Shown piece after piece: positions 54,361 through 64,000 of a stretch of 64,000 nucleotides of DNA (position 1 is the first letter of the stretch; every line of letters starts with the position of its first letter). The DNA comes from Taxawa tesnikishii (nom. ined.). Its lineage: Eukaryota > Ascomycota > Dothideomycetes > Dothideales. Below the pieces are notes generated by a model that did not search any database, was not told where the DNA came from, and saw only the letters and a list, made by a program, of their open reading frames with translations. Both the position numbers and the translations under genes were made by a program. The stretch spans positions 124,001 to 188,000 of the forward strand of contig JAPDRO010000006.1 in the NCBI GenBank assembly GCA_030247885.1, in the 5' to 3' direction.

Positions 54361-54989
54361 TGTTGGGTCTGGTTCAGAGGTCTGTACGGTGGTCGTTGGT
54401 TTCGAACGGGATGGGCTGGAATGTGTGGGTGTTTTGTTTCTGCTGCCAGGGCTTTTAGATTGGACCTCCAGAGACACTGTGATTGCGAGTAGACATACAC
54501 TGATTATAGATAGACGTCGGCTTGAAGATGACGTGAACAGGTGACCGTGACCAAGGCAAGGTCAGGATGTCTCAGGTCGTTGCCAGGATGAAAGCAGCTC
54601 GGACCCTGATGCGGGAAAGCTCCTCCACCACCACCTTCCGCTTTCGGTCAGGGATGACCCTGATGAAACGCCCATCCGTAGAGTGACAGGTACCAGGAAC
54701 AGGAACAACACATGGCAGAATCGATCGACAACAGCAACAAAGCAGTCTTCATCTCCCGCATTCATCGCGACATTATTGATATACAGTACTTATTAACCGC
54801 CGAGAGCCAAGCTCTTCGACATCTTCAGAATGGTATCATATATGCCTTGATCCGCCAACAAGCAGTCAACAGAGTGCAGCGTTCACGATCTCAACTTTCT
54901 CTCTCCCCTTCTCTCCCGTCGTTTCATGTTTCATTCTGCTCCACGGTAAAATCGCCCAGATGGCGATGTGGCGTGCGATGGAGATGCAT
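54361..54989. other. Intergenic region
   Basis: Upstream of the RPEL gene and downstream of the rhodopsin gene. No gene recognised. Confidence 0.5.
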
Positions 54990-56057
54990 TTACGCACCCT
55001 CGTCGTCGTCACCAACGCGGATCTGGCCCTCAGAGCTGAGGCCGTGGGACCAGAAGCCACCGAGCTCAACGTTGGTCTCTGGGATCCTCATGTGGGTGAT
55101 GAGCAACCAGGCACCGAAGACTGGCTTAGCAAGAATGTCGAGGACGGCGTAGGCGATGATCTCCTGGTCAACGTTGAGCCTGCGAGAGCCATCGGCGATA
55201 CCCCAGACACTATATCCTATCAATTTCCGCTGCATTCGGAATCAATCTGACAAGACTCACATTGGGTAGATGGTCCAGATGACCAGTGTGAAGAGACCGA
55301 TGGCGCCGAAGAAGTTGCCGACCTTGCCACCCTTGGACATGGCCTGAGCGCGACCGTGGAGGACAAGGTGCCAGATGACAACCAGGTAGGCAACGCAGGC
55401 CATGGCGTACCAGCCCCACTTCTGAGGGTGCCCTCGCTGCCGAAAGCGGCGAAGAGACCAGTCATGATCATGATGATGTCGGCAATGATGGCCATCAGGA
55501 TGTGGCCACCGTTCATGCCAGCAAGCAGGCACAGGTCGAGAAGGAGCAGGGGAGTGGTAACGCTCCAGTCAACGTAGCGAGCCCAGAAGACCTGGCGGTA
55601 GAGGTCGTGGGTGGTGTCTGGGACGTGCTTGTGGGATTCACGGACAGTGATGTGGTTGTAGGCAGTGCCGTGGCCAGTGGCCATGGCGAAGTAGGACAGA
55701 GAGGCGAAGATGGTGATCAAAGTGGTGATGATGTGGTACAGACGCCTCGACTGTGAAAGGGTCAGGTCAGCCTTCGGTGCCACGGATAGAGGAAATGCTG
55801 CTGCCTGGTCACTCACGATTGGGACGGTCCATGACATGCCGGCGAAAACGGCAGAGGAGATGAGCATCAGGACGAAGACGACCCAGAGAGTCCTGGTGCC
55901 AGTCTCGGTCACGCTCTGGTATTCCGGCAAGCTTGGGACCTGCAAGTGATCAGTCATGCACCCTGTGTACTCGACAACGAGGCACGCATACGACAGTCGG
56001 AATAGGAGCAACAGAGCTCGTCTTGGCCGCAAAGGCCTGAACTGGGTCGACAATCAT
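54990..56057 (-). CDS. Microbial-type (type I) rhodopsin, proton-pump-like
   Basis: A retinal-binding seven-helix protein of 299 residues. Exons are 56057-55992, 55939-55817, 55750-55261 and 55209-54990; introns are 52, 66 and 51 nt. The start MIVDPVQAFAAKTSSVAPIP joins VPSLPEYQSVTETG. Helix C reads WARYVDWSVTTPLLLLDL, with aspartates at about 124 and 135 at the positions of bacteriorhodopsin Asp85 (acceptor) and Asp96 (donor). Helix G reads YAVLDILAKPVFGAW with the retinal lysine at about 255 and an aspartate four residues before it. Both carboxylates point to an active proton pump, as in CarO-like fungal rhodopsins. Near 55426-55428 (GGG run, plus strand) one base is missing between GSEG and QKWGWYAMACVAYLV; restoring it gives 300 codons. 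Confidence 0.92.
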
Positions 56058-58221
56058 GATGGCGGTGATGGAGACGGGACAGTCGAGACGGTGTCTGGTG
56101 TCGAGGTTGTCCGGGAGGTTGTTGGAGGAAGGAAGGAGGGAGAGAAGGAGGAAGTCAAGGTACTTCTGTCAAGCTCCCTCCTGCGGGGTCCAACAGGCCA
56201 ACAAGGTGCCATCTCAAGTCTGGTGATCGGGGAGCGGCGCGTCGAGCTAAGACGTCACTCCAATCATCGCGCATCATCCGTGGCTCGTGCTCGAGCTTTC
56301 TCCGCACGTGAAGCGCCTCTCCCAAACGCGCCTCGCATGGCGTCGAGCAGGCCAGATCGGATGAGCTGCGATTTCTCCGAGGTATTCATGTCCCAGAGAA
56401 GGGTCCCTCTATGTACCTGTAGGACATCTTTCGAGGGTTGCAGGAGTACCTTTTCTTTGGATGCCTTGTCGGGCATCTGGTCGTCTACGAGGGAGGTTGT
56501 TTCGGAGCAAACGGAACAGAACCGAAACCGGATACATCATCTGCATCATAAAGCGCCAAGGATCCCGATTGCTGGATCGGCTAGGAAGAAATCAAGGCAT
56601 TGCACATGCGCCATCTCCACAGCCTGAAGGTTGGTGTGCGTGCTTATCGTCCAGATCGACTCTTGTTGTTTAGGCGCCCGTTTTCTGCTGTGCTCTTCGG
56701 AGCGAATGCCACAAGGAATGCGAGCCACTTGCGTAGAATCGCAGGCTACCGATAAAACCAGCGCCTCCTGCTTGCTGAGATCCCCCACGCATCTGAGACA
56801 CCACCAGCCAGTCAGCTGCGGTGCCACGGGCCCGTGCAGCAATTGAGACCTCCTGAAACTGCTTGGCGGAATCGATGCAGTTAGAGTACCGCCATAGCCG
56901 GTCAACACTATATACATGCTGCACGTCTCGGCGGCACCACGATTGCTTTGTGGCCTGTTCAAATATGGTATGAAAGAGAGGACCTCTAACTGCTAACCTC
57001 GAAGGCTTTACAACCCGGCAGGCTTTCAATACAGGCTCCGCTCCGGACGGACCAATGAAAGTCACAGACATCCATCACCGTAGTCAGTAGCCGAGAGTTA
57101 GAGCGTCTTGCTCGAGATAGGTGATTGTTTTGTGAAACTCTCTTCCTCTACATGGACTTGACGAGATTGCTATTCCGGGGACCACCTACCTGAGACAATC
57201 TTGTCAACCGGATAAGACAGATGTGCGCTGGCGAGCAGCCAATCACGCCTTCATCATCGTTCTGGAGACCAACGCCGACACGTCGAAGAAATCAACAACC
57301 TCAGCGCCGACGCATGCTCAGTGCAACGATGCGCAATCTTTCTTTCGTACGCGCCCTGAAAATCTTAATGCCTCAGCCCTCTATCTCCCGCTGAGGGCGC
57401 TATGCTCTATCTCGCCAGAAGCAACCGCACTCAAAAGGATGGAACCTGATTTGGCCCGGGCTGCTGCCACCCAGTTAGACGCGATTCTCGGTTTTTGACG
57501 GCACACGTTCTCCTGGCAACCCGTTGTATAGGCCAGAAAGCAGAGAGTCGTCCGCGGGACTAAGCAAGAATGAGGAACTTCAGCAGCCTCAAGTCCTCGC
57601 TCTGATGGAGGGCAGCAAGAGCGTGGATGGAAACGCAGGTCCTGAATTCTCCTTGGAGATCTTGCAGGATGGTTGCCTAGTGTCAATGCAGCATAACAGT
57701 CCTATGTATTCTCGCATGCTCGAAACTACTATTATTGCACTGTTCGTAACGTCTGCAGAAAACACACCTAGCACTACATAGTTGTACGCTTAGCGAATAG
57801 CCCTGCCATGAACCATACAGTCACCCAACATCTCATAAGCCTTCGCCTGATGCACACAGCCTACTCGAGCTATGTCTCTCCTAAACAACGAGGAAGCTGT
57901 TCGTCTTCTTGGCGCGCATCGTCGCCGCGGCTCAACACCGCTGCTCAACACCGCTACAACTCACAACGGTCTTCCTTTCCTTTTTCCTGCGCGAAGGCCC
58001 GCTGCTATCGTTGCACATCGGGACAATCCGATAACAAGGCACGCGACATGTATACAGAATCGTGAAAATAAGCCAGCCAAATTGGCGCGCTTGTCCACCA
58101 CCGCTCATTGGGCCCTGCAGGAGATTGCGCACGCGACATTGCTGCGAGGTACCAGGGAAGTACAAAGAGTTCAGTCCGAGCCTCTTGTTCCACTCTGCGT
58201 TGTTCAAAGGATAAACACAAG
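56058..58221. other. Divergent intergenic region rhodopsin/nuclease, 2.2 kb
   Basis: The longest gene-poor stretch between assigned genes. Short frames exist (for example minus 56264-56476 and plus 57223-57498), but none has a recognisable domain or good splice sites. Confidence 0.45.
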
Positions 58222-59352
58222 ATGTTCTTGCGCTCTGTATTGTTCGCAGCCGGACTAACCGTTGGCGCAACCGCTTGGAACACCGATGTCCACCAGCAGG
58301 TACGTGTCAGGAGCGTCGTACAAGCAGACAGAACGAACTGACGGCAGCAGATCGGATTCGCAGCAGAAACTTATCTGACAAACTACACGACTTCGGTCCT
58401 GCAGAAGATCCTTGAGCCGCAATACGAGGGGTCAATTGGGCGTGCAGCCGCCTGGGCAGACTCCTATGCTCACACTGACGAGGGCGCGTTTTCCTATCAA
58501 TGGCACTGGATCGATTCGGCTGACAATGTATGCATCACGTCCTTCCTCCTGTCGATGTCTCGAGGGTTAGAAGACTGACCTCGGATCCAGCCACCTGCAT
58601 ACTGCAACGTCTACTACAACCGCGACTGCGCCAAGGGTGGCTGCGTGGTCTCGGCCATAGCAAATCAGACCGAGATCCTTCGCGGGTGCATCTCCCGTGC
58701 AAAGGCTGGTCGGCTCAGCAGTGGAGCAGACCTCCAATGCTCGTATGCGTTGAAGTGGGTGACGCATTTTCTGGGCGATATCGCCCAACCCTTACACGCG
58801 TCCGGGATCGCGGCGGGCGGCAACTTCTACAATGTTACATTCGGCAACGTCTCGACGGAGTTGCATGCGGTAAGAAGCCAATCCCATCAGCAATAGGAGA
58901 GGGCTGAGGAAAACTAAATCTTCTGCCAGGTTTGGGACGGCTACATCATCTACTCCGATGCCAACGTGACACGCTTCTCCAACACCTCGCTCAGTCCTTT
59001 CTTCAGCTCGCTCGTGGCTAAGACGGAGGCCGACGCATTCTACATTCCGACCGCGGAGTGGCTGGCTTGCAGTGACCCATCCAGGCCGATTGAGTGCGCG
59101 TTGGAGTGGGCTAGAGACAGCAACGCCTGGACTTGTGACTATGTTTACTCGCAGGTCTTCAACGGCACTGATCTTCTGGCGAGTGGATATGCAACGGGCG
59201 CGTATCCGATTGTGGAACTGCAAGTCAGCAAGGCTGCGTTGAGATTGGGTACGTGGCTCAACAAGCTCGTCGAGGGCGACTACAGCATGGACAGACAGGT
59301 AGTGCTGAGGACGAACCCGGGCTGGGTTTTGGGCCCGGATGCGGGCGAGTAG
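58222..59352 (+). CDS. Secreted S1/P1-type zinc nuclease
   Basis: A 318-residue extracellular phosphodiesterase of single-stranded DNA/RNA with 3'-nucleotidase activity in the family. Exons are 58222-58299, 58351-58527, 58591-58869 and 58930-59352; introns are 51, 63 and 60 nt. Signal peptide MFLRSVLFAAGLTVGATA is followed by mature Trp (WNTDVHQQIGF), whose N-terminus binds zinc in this family. The other zinc ligands are present: His in NTDVHQ, Asp in AAWADSY, His in WHWIDSADN, HFLGDIAQPLH (His/Asp/His) and STELHAVWDG (His/Asp). Several Asn-glycosylation sites and paired cysteines support secretion. A second AG three bases upstream at intron 1 could add one Gln. Confidence 0.93.
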
Positions 59353-60228
59353 ACACGTCTTGAACGGCGCCTGATTCGTGCAAAGGCAAAGGTTTTGGAG
59401 GACTCGCTGATCTAGGAGAGAGAGGGTCATGGGTCTATGCCGAAAGGCTTGTTCTTGTTCATATACAAGGTGCATTCCATGAGTGTGGAACGAACCTGCC
59501 GGCGGAAGAGCAGACAATCGAAGCTGTAAATGTCTCGGTAGATGATTCGGTCCACGTGTCCGCCGCAGAACTGTCAATGCTCTCCTTTGATGACAAGCAA
59601 CAAGCTGGTATCTCCAACGGGACGTTCGCACTGTTCAGCCGGTGTCTAGAGTCTGGAAGAGAAAGCGCTGTTTCGAGCTGCCTGTCGTTGGAAGTGAGAG
59701 GATTGAACCTGTGACGACGGGGGTATATATCTCCATTCAAACAGCGCTACTGAGGGCGGTGAATGTTAGCGTGGCAACAAAACTCATCGTACTCGCATCT
59801 ACGCAAGAGACAGAATGGCTGTCCTTTACAGACTACAAGCCACTGTTCTCGCTAGTTGGATGTTCTGTTCCGGACGAGGTGCTGTCTTTCTCGGAGTTCA
59901 CTTCCGGATCATGGAGCGGTACGATATGTTCCGGTCGGGTGCAGATGCTGTCTCTACTCCCGCATGTCGAGTCCCGCATACAGGTGCCGATGAGGAACTG
60001 CTGCCCTGTCGCTGTCGTTGCAGTGGAGTTCGTGCTCCTCTGCCGCGTTTTGATGAGCATGAGCAGAGCCTTCTCCAACCCCACACAAGACGATCTGCCG
60101 ACTGCGCTGCCATCCACTCCCCACTAGCCCCTCCTCCCCGAACGTCACAAGCAAGCAAACACCTGCAGAGCCCAGGAAAACGTCTTCCCCAAACCCTCAG
60201 TTGCGAGTAGGTGCTCAACTACGAGTAG
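59353..60228. other. Intergenic region
   Basis: Between nuclease stop and the next rightward gene. A 161-codon frame at 59642-60127 lacks any recognisable motif. No gene assigned. Confidence 0.45.
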
Positions 60229-61438
60229 ATGCTCAGAGCGTCGAGTCGCCGCCTATCACAGTTCCGACCCATCATGCAGCCCTTCGAATACAACCAGCAC
60301 CCAGGCCGCGTCGTCTTCGGCAGCGGCACCCTTCAGAAGCTCCCTGATGAGATCAAGCGCCAGAACCTGTCCGCTCCTCTCCTGCTGTCCACACCACAGC
60401 AGGTCGAACAAGCAGATCAACTGAAGAGCATCCTCTCCGGCAATGTCGCGGGCATCTTCACCGAGGCGACCATGCACACGCCAACCCACATCACGGACAA
60501 GGCTCTGGCCTACGCGAAGGAGACGAAGGCGGACAGCGTAGTGTCCATCGGCGGCGGCAGCACCATCGGACTGGGCAAGGCGATCAGCATCCGGACCGGC
60601 CTTCCTCATATCTGTATCCCGACGACGTACGCCGGCAGCGAGATGACACCGATCCTGGGCGAGACGGCAGAGGGCAAGAAGACGACCCGGAGCGATCCCA
60701 AGATCCTGCCGGGCACCGTCATCTATGACGTCGATCTCACCATGACTCTTCCCACGGCATTGAGCGCCACGAGCGGCGTCAACGCCATCGCACACTCGGG
60801 TAAGCCCATTCCCTCCACCCATCCCCCAATCACTCCCCACGCGCCACAAACGCCATCCTCAACCAGACCGCTGACCCCCCGTGTGCTCCAGTCGAGGCGC
60901 TGTACGCGCGCAACACCAACCCGATCATCAACCTGCTCGCACTCGAGGGCATCAAATCGCTGGCCGCTTCCCTCCCCGACATCGTGTCCGACTCCAGCTC
61001 GCAATCCGCGCGCTCCTCGGCCCTCTACGGCGCCTGGCTCTGCGGCATCTGCCTGGGCAACGTCGGCATGGCCCTGCACCACAAGCTGTGCCACACGCTG
61101 GGCGGCTCGTTCAACCTCCCGCACGCCGAAACCCACACCATCGTCCTGCCGCACGCCATCGCGTACAACGCGCCCAAGATCCCAGACGTCATGGCCAAGC
61201 TGGCCGAGGTGCTGCCGGGCAGCGACGGCGATGCCATCAAGGGGCTGAACGTGCTGTTGCAGCGACTGAAGGTCAAGAGGGGTTGAAGGAGTTTGGCATG
61301 AAGGAGGAGGATATTGACAAGGCGGTCGAGATTGCGCTGGGCAACCCGTACTGGAACCCGAGGGAGATTGAGAGGGAGCCGTTGAGGGAGACGATCAGGC
61401 GTTGCTGGGCCGGAGAGGAGGCCAGGGCGGATCTGTAA
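60229..61438 (+). CDS. Maleylacetate reductase (iron-type alcohol dehydrogenase family)
   Basis: An NAD(P)H-dependent enzyme that reduces maleylacetate to 3-oxoadipate in aromatic (resorcinol/hydroxyquinol) breakdown. Exons 60229-60799 and 60892-61438 flank a 92-nt intron, joining AIAHS to VEALYARNTNP. Landmarks: HPGRVVFGSGTLQKLP, the nucleotide loop SVVSIGGGSTIGLGKAI, CIPTTYAGSEMTPILGETAE, and GMALHHKLCHTLGGSFNLPH followed by AETHTIVLPH with the metal-site histidines. Two possible starts: 60229 (MLRASSRRLSQFRP, which could be a mitochondrial signal) or 60274 (MQPFEYNQHPGRV, the usual family start). At 61279-61282 (GGGG) one base is missing between LQRLKVKRG and LKEFGMKEEDIDKAVEIAL; with it the gene has 373 codons from the first start. 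Confidence 0.88.
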
Positions 61439-61813
61439 GTGATTTGCAGGTGTTGAGGAGACTGTGAAGTGGTAGGTCGGGCTATCACAGGATCGAGCAT
61501 TGTGGATAATAGATGGTGGACGGTCATTGAAAAACGTGATTTGCGGGACTTCTCGTTTCATTCACGTTTTGGGATATATTGTGCCTAGAAAGAAAGCAAA
61601 ACGGTCGTATAGTCGTTACTGCGCTCCACGCCAAAAAAAAGGCCCGATGGAAAGGAACACCCGCCTCTCGTCAAAAGAGACCAAAAGAAAAATGCCCACA
61701 GTCTGTACAAACTCCTTCCTCAACACCATTGCAAAGCGCATAATCGCTTTGTTTCCTGCGGGGGTATCTTTCAATGCGTTCGATCCATCTCATCACTCTT
61801 CTTTCGGAGATGT
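61439..61813. other. Convergent intergenic region
   Basis: Facing 3' ends of the reductase and the MARVEL gene. No gene seen. Confidence 0.5.
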
Positions 61814-62562
61814 CTAGACGTAGTATGAGCGCCTGTTGGTGGAGTGGTGCGACCGACGTCCAGAGCTGGGGCGGTAGTTGTTGTTGTAATCGTAGCTGCC
61901 TCTGCTGCTGCGGCGGTGGCCGTGGCGCGTGGTGTGGTATTCGCGCTTGACGACGACGCGGTCGTCTTTCCGGCGGTGGTGGCGGTGGACCAGGAGTGCG
62001 AGTAACTGGGTTCACTGCGTTAGCAATTCCTATCCTTTCTGCATTCGGAAACATAGCGAGCAGTTAGGAGAAAGAGGGGGATTGGATCACTCACGAAGGT
62101 GAAGAAGAAGAGTATGCACTCGATTATGCCGAGCGCAAAGGCCGCCTTGAGCATTGCGCAGTTCTTGTTGATGTTGGCCGCCCAGGGCGAATCGCTCTGC
62201 CGGCCGTAGTACCCGAACGGTCCGAGGGAGATGTAGAAGCTGCCCGCGGTGAAGTTTGTGCAGCTCCAGTTGGTGACGCCGCGCAGCAGGACCACGGCTG
62301 CGATGAAGGTGGCCATGAACGCCAGGTCGACGAGCGCGACGAAGAGCGCCGAGTGTCGGGCCCGCAGGTACGCGACCACGGTTGCGAGGGTCCAGGCCAG
62401 AGCGAGCACGGAGGTGATGAACTCGACCAGGATGTAGGTCGGTGTTAGTTGGTTCACGGACACGAAGCCGTGGACGAAGTAGGCGAGCAAGCCCACGATG
62501 GGGATGAGGGTCAGGATTTCGAGGATCCGGAAGGAGAGGAAGAGGAGACCGGAGAGGGCCAT
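61814..62562 (-). CDS. MARVEL-domain membrane protein
   Basis: A 219-residue protein with four membrane helices, exons 62562-62095 and 62005-61814 (89-nt intron). Helices: ILEILTLIPIVGLLAYFVHG, YILVEFITSVLALAWTLATV, ALFVALVDLAFMATFIAAVV and AFALGIIECILFFFTF, the last continuing as LLALLVHRHHRRKDDRVVVK after the intron. The extracellular loop with NWSCTNFTAG and NCAMLKAAF has the conserved cysteines of fungal MARVEL/Nce102-like proteins. The C-tail is basic and His/Arg/Tyr-rich (HTTRHGHRRSSRGSYDYNNN) and ends SYYV. Relatives act in plasma-membrane microdomains; a specific role here is not known. Confidence 0.85.
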
Positions 62563-63389
62563 CGTGATGGTGTTGTTGAGGGTGGTCGTAGCAGTGATTG
62601 AAGTGTGAGTGGTGGGTGGGGTGGTTTGTGATGGTCAGTGAATGGAGGACAAGATCAACTGCGGTAGAGCTGAAGCCTCAGCTTGCAGCAGGATGTGGTG
62701 AGGAGCGCGGGAGTGAGTGCGCGGGCAGTGGACAAGACGTGGAGGGGTCCGCCACCGTCTGTACAGTCGATGTACGTTCGTGTGAGGTATTGCTTCTCTA
62801 CAACAGCAACAACAGCAATGGGCAGGTGCGCACAAGGGAAGTCTTGTAGTAGGGGCGCTTGACCCTCCGCACAGCAGGAATCAGTCGAATGACGTAGTAC
62901 GATATACAGATATCTTGATCTCAACCGCGCTGCAACGGTGGTGTAAGCAGGCTCGTCTTATATGCATGAGAAGTACGCGAGCCAACTATGATATCTTGCA
63001 GGACCAAGGAAACAATCGAATGGCGGGGAGAGGGCTGGTGATGCTCGCTGCCCAATCAGATCGGGCCACGGACGCTAAGGATCTATCCGAGCGTGCCCGC
63101 CCTCGGTTCGACGGCTAACGGCCCAACTGCCGCGTGGACTCCGTGACAGCGAACGGAGTCAACGGCGAACGGAGTCAACGGCGAACCCGTCCATCTTGTT
63201 CGCACTTCGTTCTCTATACACTTCTCCTAGGCCTCGATGGCGTCCAATAGTATATATTGTTCTCGCTGTACTTCCGCATGGTGCGGCGCGTCTCACGCGC
63301 GCTCATTAGTGTTATGCTGCGGCGCCCATGACTCGCCATAGATGAACCCAGCCTCCTCACAAAGATCTTCTCGGATCTTGCGCTATTGC
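62563..63389. other. Upstream region of MARVEL gene and gene-free sequence
   Basis: Promoter side of the MARVEL gene, then sequence without recognisable genes. A 16-bp unit (GCGAACGGAGTCAACG) is repeated twice plus a partial copy at 63149-63187. Confidence 0.5.
63149..63187. repeat. 16-bp direct tandem repeat
   Basis: GCGAACGGAGTCAACG occurs twice head-to-tail without mismatch, followed by GCGAACC. Confidence 0.9.
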
Positions 63390-64000
63390 AATGCTGCTGC
63401 TCTACGAAATCCCTACATGGAAGATCTGGGTGCCAGGGACACGGGCGTCAATATGGTGGGTGTCCCTAGCTATCGTGCCGTCTCACCGAGAGGAAGAAGT
63501 TGTCTTAAGACATTGGCGCCCACCCATCCCTTGGGCGACCTGCACTGCAATAAGACACTGCCCCATTCCAGAAAGATCTACTGGCAACACATATGGTCCT
63601 TCGCTGTTGGCGGCCTAGAGCCATTACGGTCTGTACGCTGAACTATTCCCGGAAGTTTTCTGCCGGAATGCTACGAACCCGGGTGGTGCTTTTGCCTTGC
63701 AACAACACCCTTTGCGCATCCAGTAAGAGCTCTTGAGGGCACATTTGGTCTTTCTCCGTAGTCGTCCATACCTATGACGGCCCTCACAGTGGACTGCCCC
63801 CACACGTTTCTTCCGAAATCCTGCATGTTTAGTCGATGCTCCTCCTTATGACAATACCGTTGATCGTTCAGAACGTACGATTTGAAGGCACGCTTGATCC
63901 CTCTCCGTTGGCGGTCCATGTCGGTAGTGGCCCTTGTACTGGACTGGTTCCGAATATTCTCTCCCAGCACGCTGCATGCTCAGGTGGTGCTTCGCCTTAT
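63390..64000. repeat. Diverged tandem repeat, period about 151-152 bp, open at the window edge
   Basis: Matching blocks recur at constant spacing. ACATATGGTCC at 63589, ACATTTGGTCT at 63741 and ACGCTTGATCC at 63892; GCAATAAGACAC at 63547 and GCAACAACACCC at 63699; GGTGGTGCT at 63682, GTCGATGCT at 63834 and GGTGGTGCT at 63983; AAGATCT at 63421 and 63573. At least three units plus a weaker fourth are visible, each differing at perhaps a third of positions. On the minus strand two units translate to related peptides (QSSTRATTDMD and QSTVRAVIGMD), so it may be a decayed repeat-protein exon or a non-coding satellite. Confidence 0.72.

Noticed and set aside
59642-60127. 161-codon frame between nuclease and maleylacetate reductase
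   Set aside because: No recognisable motif and overlapping frames of similar quality on both strands.
19546-61438. Programmed ribosomal frameshifting as a common explanation for the frame changes
   Set aside because: The sites share no slippery heptamer or structure, lie in unrelated housekeeping genes, and all fit simple one-base homopolymer losses.
1-64000. Transposable elements, viral-derived elements or CRISPR arrays
   Set aside because: No reverse transcriptase, integrase, transposase or capsid-like frame, no long terminal repeats and no regularly spaced short direct repeats were seen.

Overview
The window is nuclear DNA of a filamentous ascomycete (Pezizomycotina), most likely a Dothideomycete. 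Genes are interrupted by short spliceosomal introns, mostly 47-100 nt, with GTATGT/GTAAGT-type donors, CTAAC/CTGAC branch points and CAG/TAG acceptors. The conserved proteins are fungal: ATG9, RAD54, RPL28, hexokinase, Flc/TRP-like protein, MARVEL protein, RPEL protein, microbial rhodopsin and a NACHT-ankyrin protein. There are about 28 genes on both strands, with no operons, CRISPR arrays, rRNA or convincing tRNA genes. Exon coordinates were placed by hand and checked by requiring the summed exons to be a multiple of three.

Layout. 1-2247: 3' part of a NACHT-ankyrin NLR-like gene, cut by the window edge. 2.4-6.8 kb: RAD54 (-), whose start codon is split by an intron, and ribosomal protein gene RPL28 (+), broken by a 500-N assembly gap. 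8.0-18.3 kb: MCT-like transporter (+), ATG9 (-), LDS/RRT8-type membrane protein (+), rhodopsin-domain membrane protein (-), amino-acid permease (+) with a GC-AG intron, then an inverted decayed permease tail. 19.5-29.5 kb: PGM/phosphopentomutase (-), a second MCT-like transporter (+), DUF2264 protein (-), quinate/sugar permease (+). 30.2-36.6 kb: coiled-coil protein (-), DNA polymerase kappa (+), a protein with a C-terminal Zn2Cys6 cluster (-). 37.1-41.7 kb: two tandem paralogues with N-myristoylation signals (-), DUF6314 protein (-), a HET-protein C-terminal fragment (+), mitochondrial ATPase inhibitor (-). 43.1-62.6 kb: hexokinase, a small conserved protein, KXD1, Flc/TRP-like channel, RPEL protein, proton-pump-type rhodopsin, S1/P1 nuclease, maleylacetate reductase, MARVEL protein. 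63.4-64.0 kb: a diverged tandem repeat of about 152 bp running off the window.

The strongest window-wide signal is technical. Nine genes (NLR, LDS, PGM, coiled-coil, Pol kappa, Zn2Cys6 protein, small 45-kb protein, rhodopsin, maleylacetate reductase) each change frame in the direction of one missing base, almost always at a short homopolymer: about 14 events, none opposite. Restoring one base per site makes each gene checked a whole number of codons. This points to homopolymer under-calls in the assembly rather than to pseudogenes or a new genetic mechanism, and gene models here should allow for it. The biologically most interesting items are the tandem MGNxxS paralogues, the C-terminal Zn2Cys6 protein, the 44-residue-period RPEL protein, the rhodopsin with both proton-carrying aspartates, and the 152-bp repeat.
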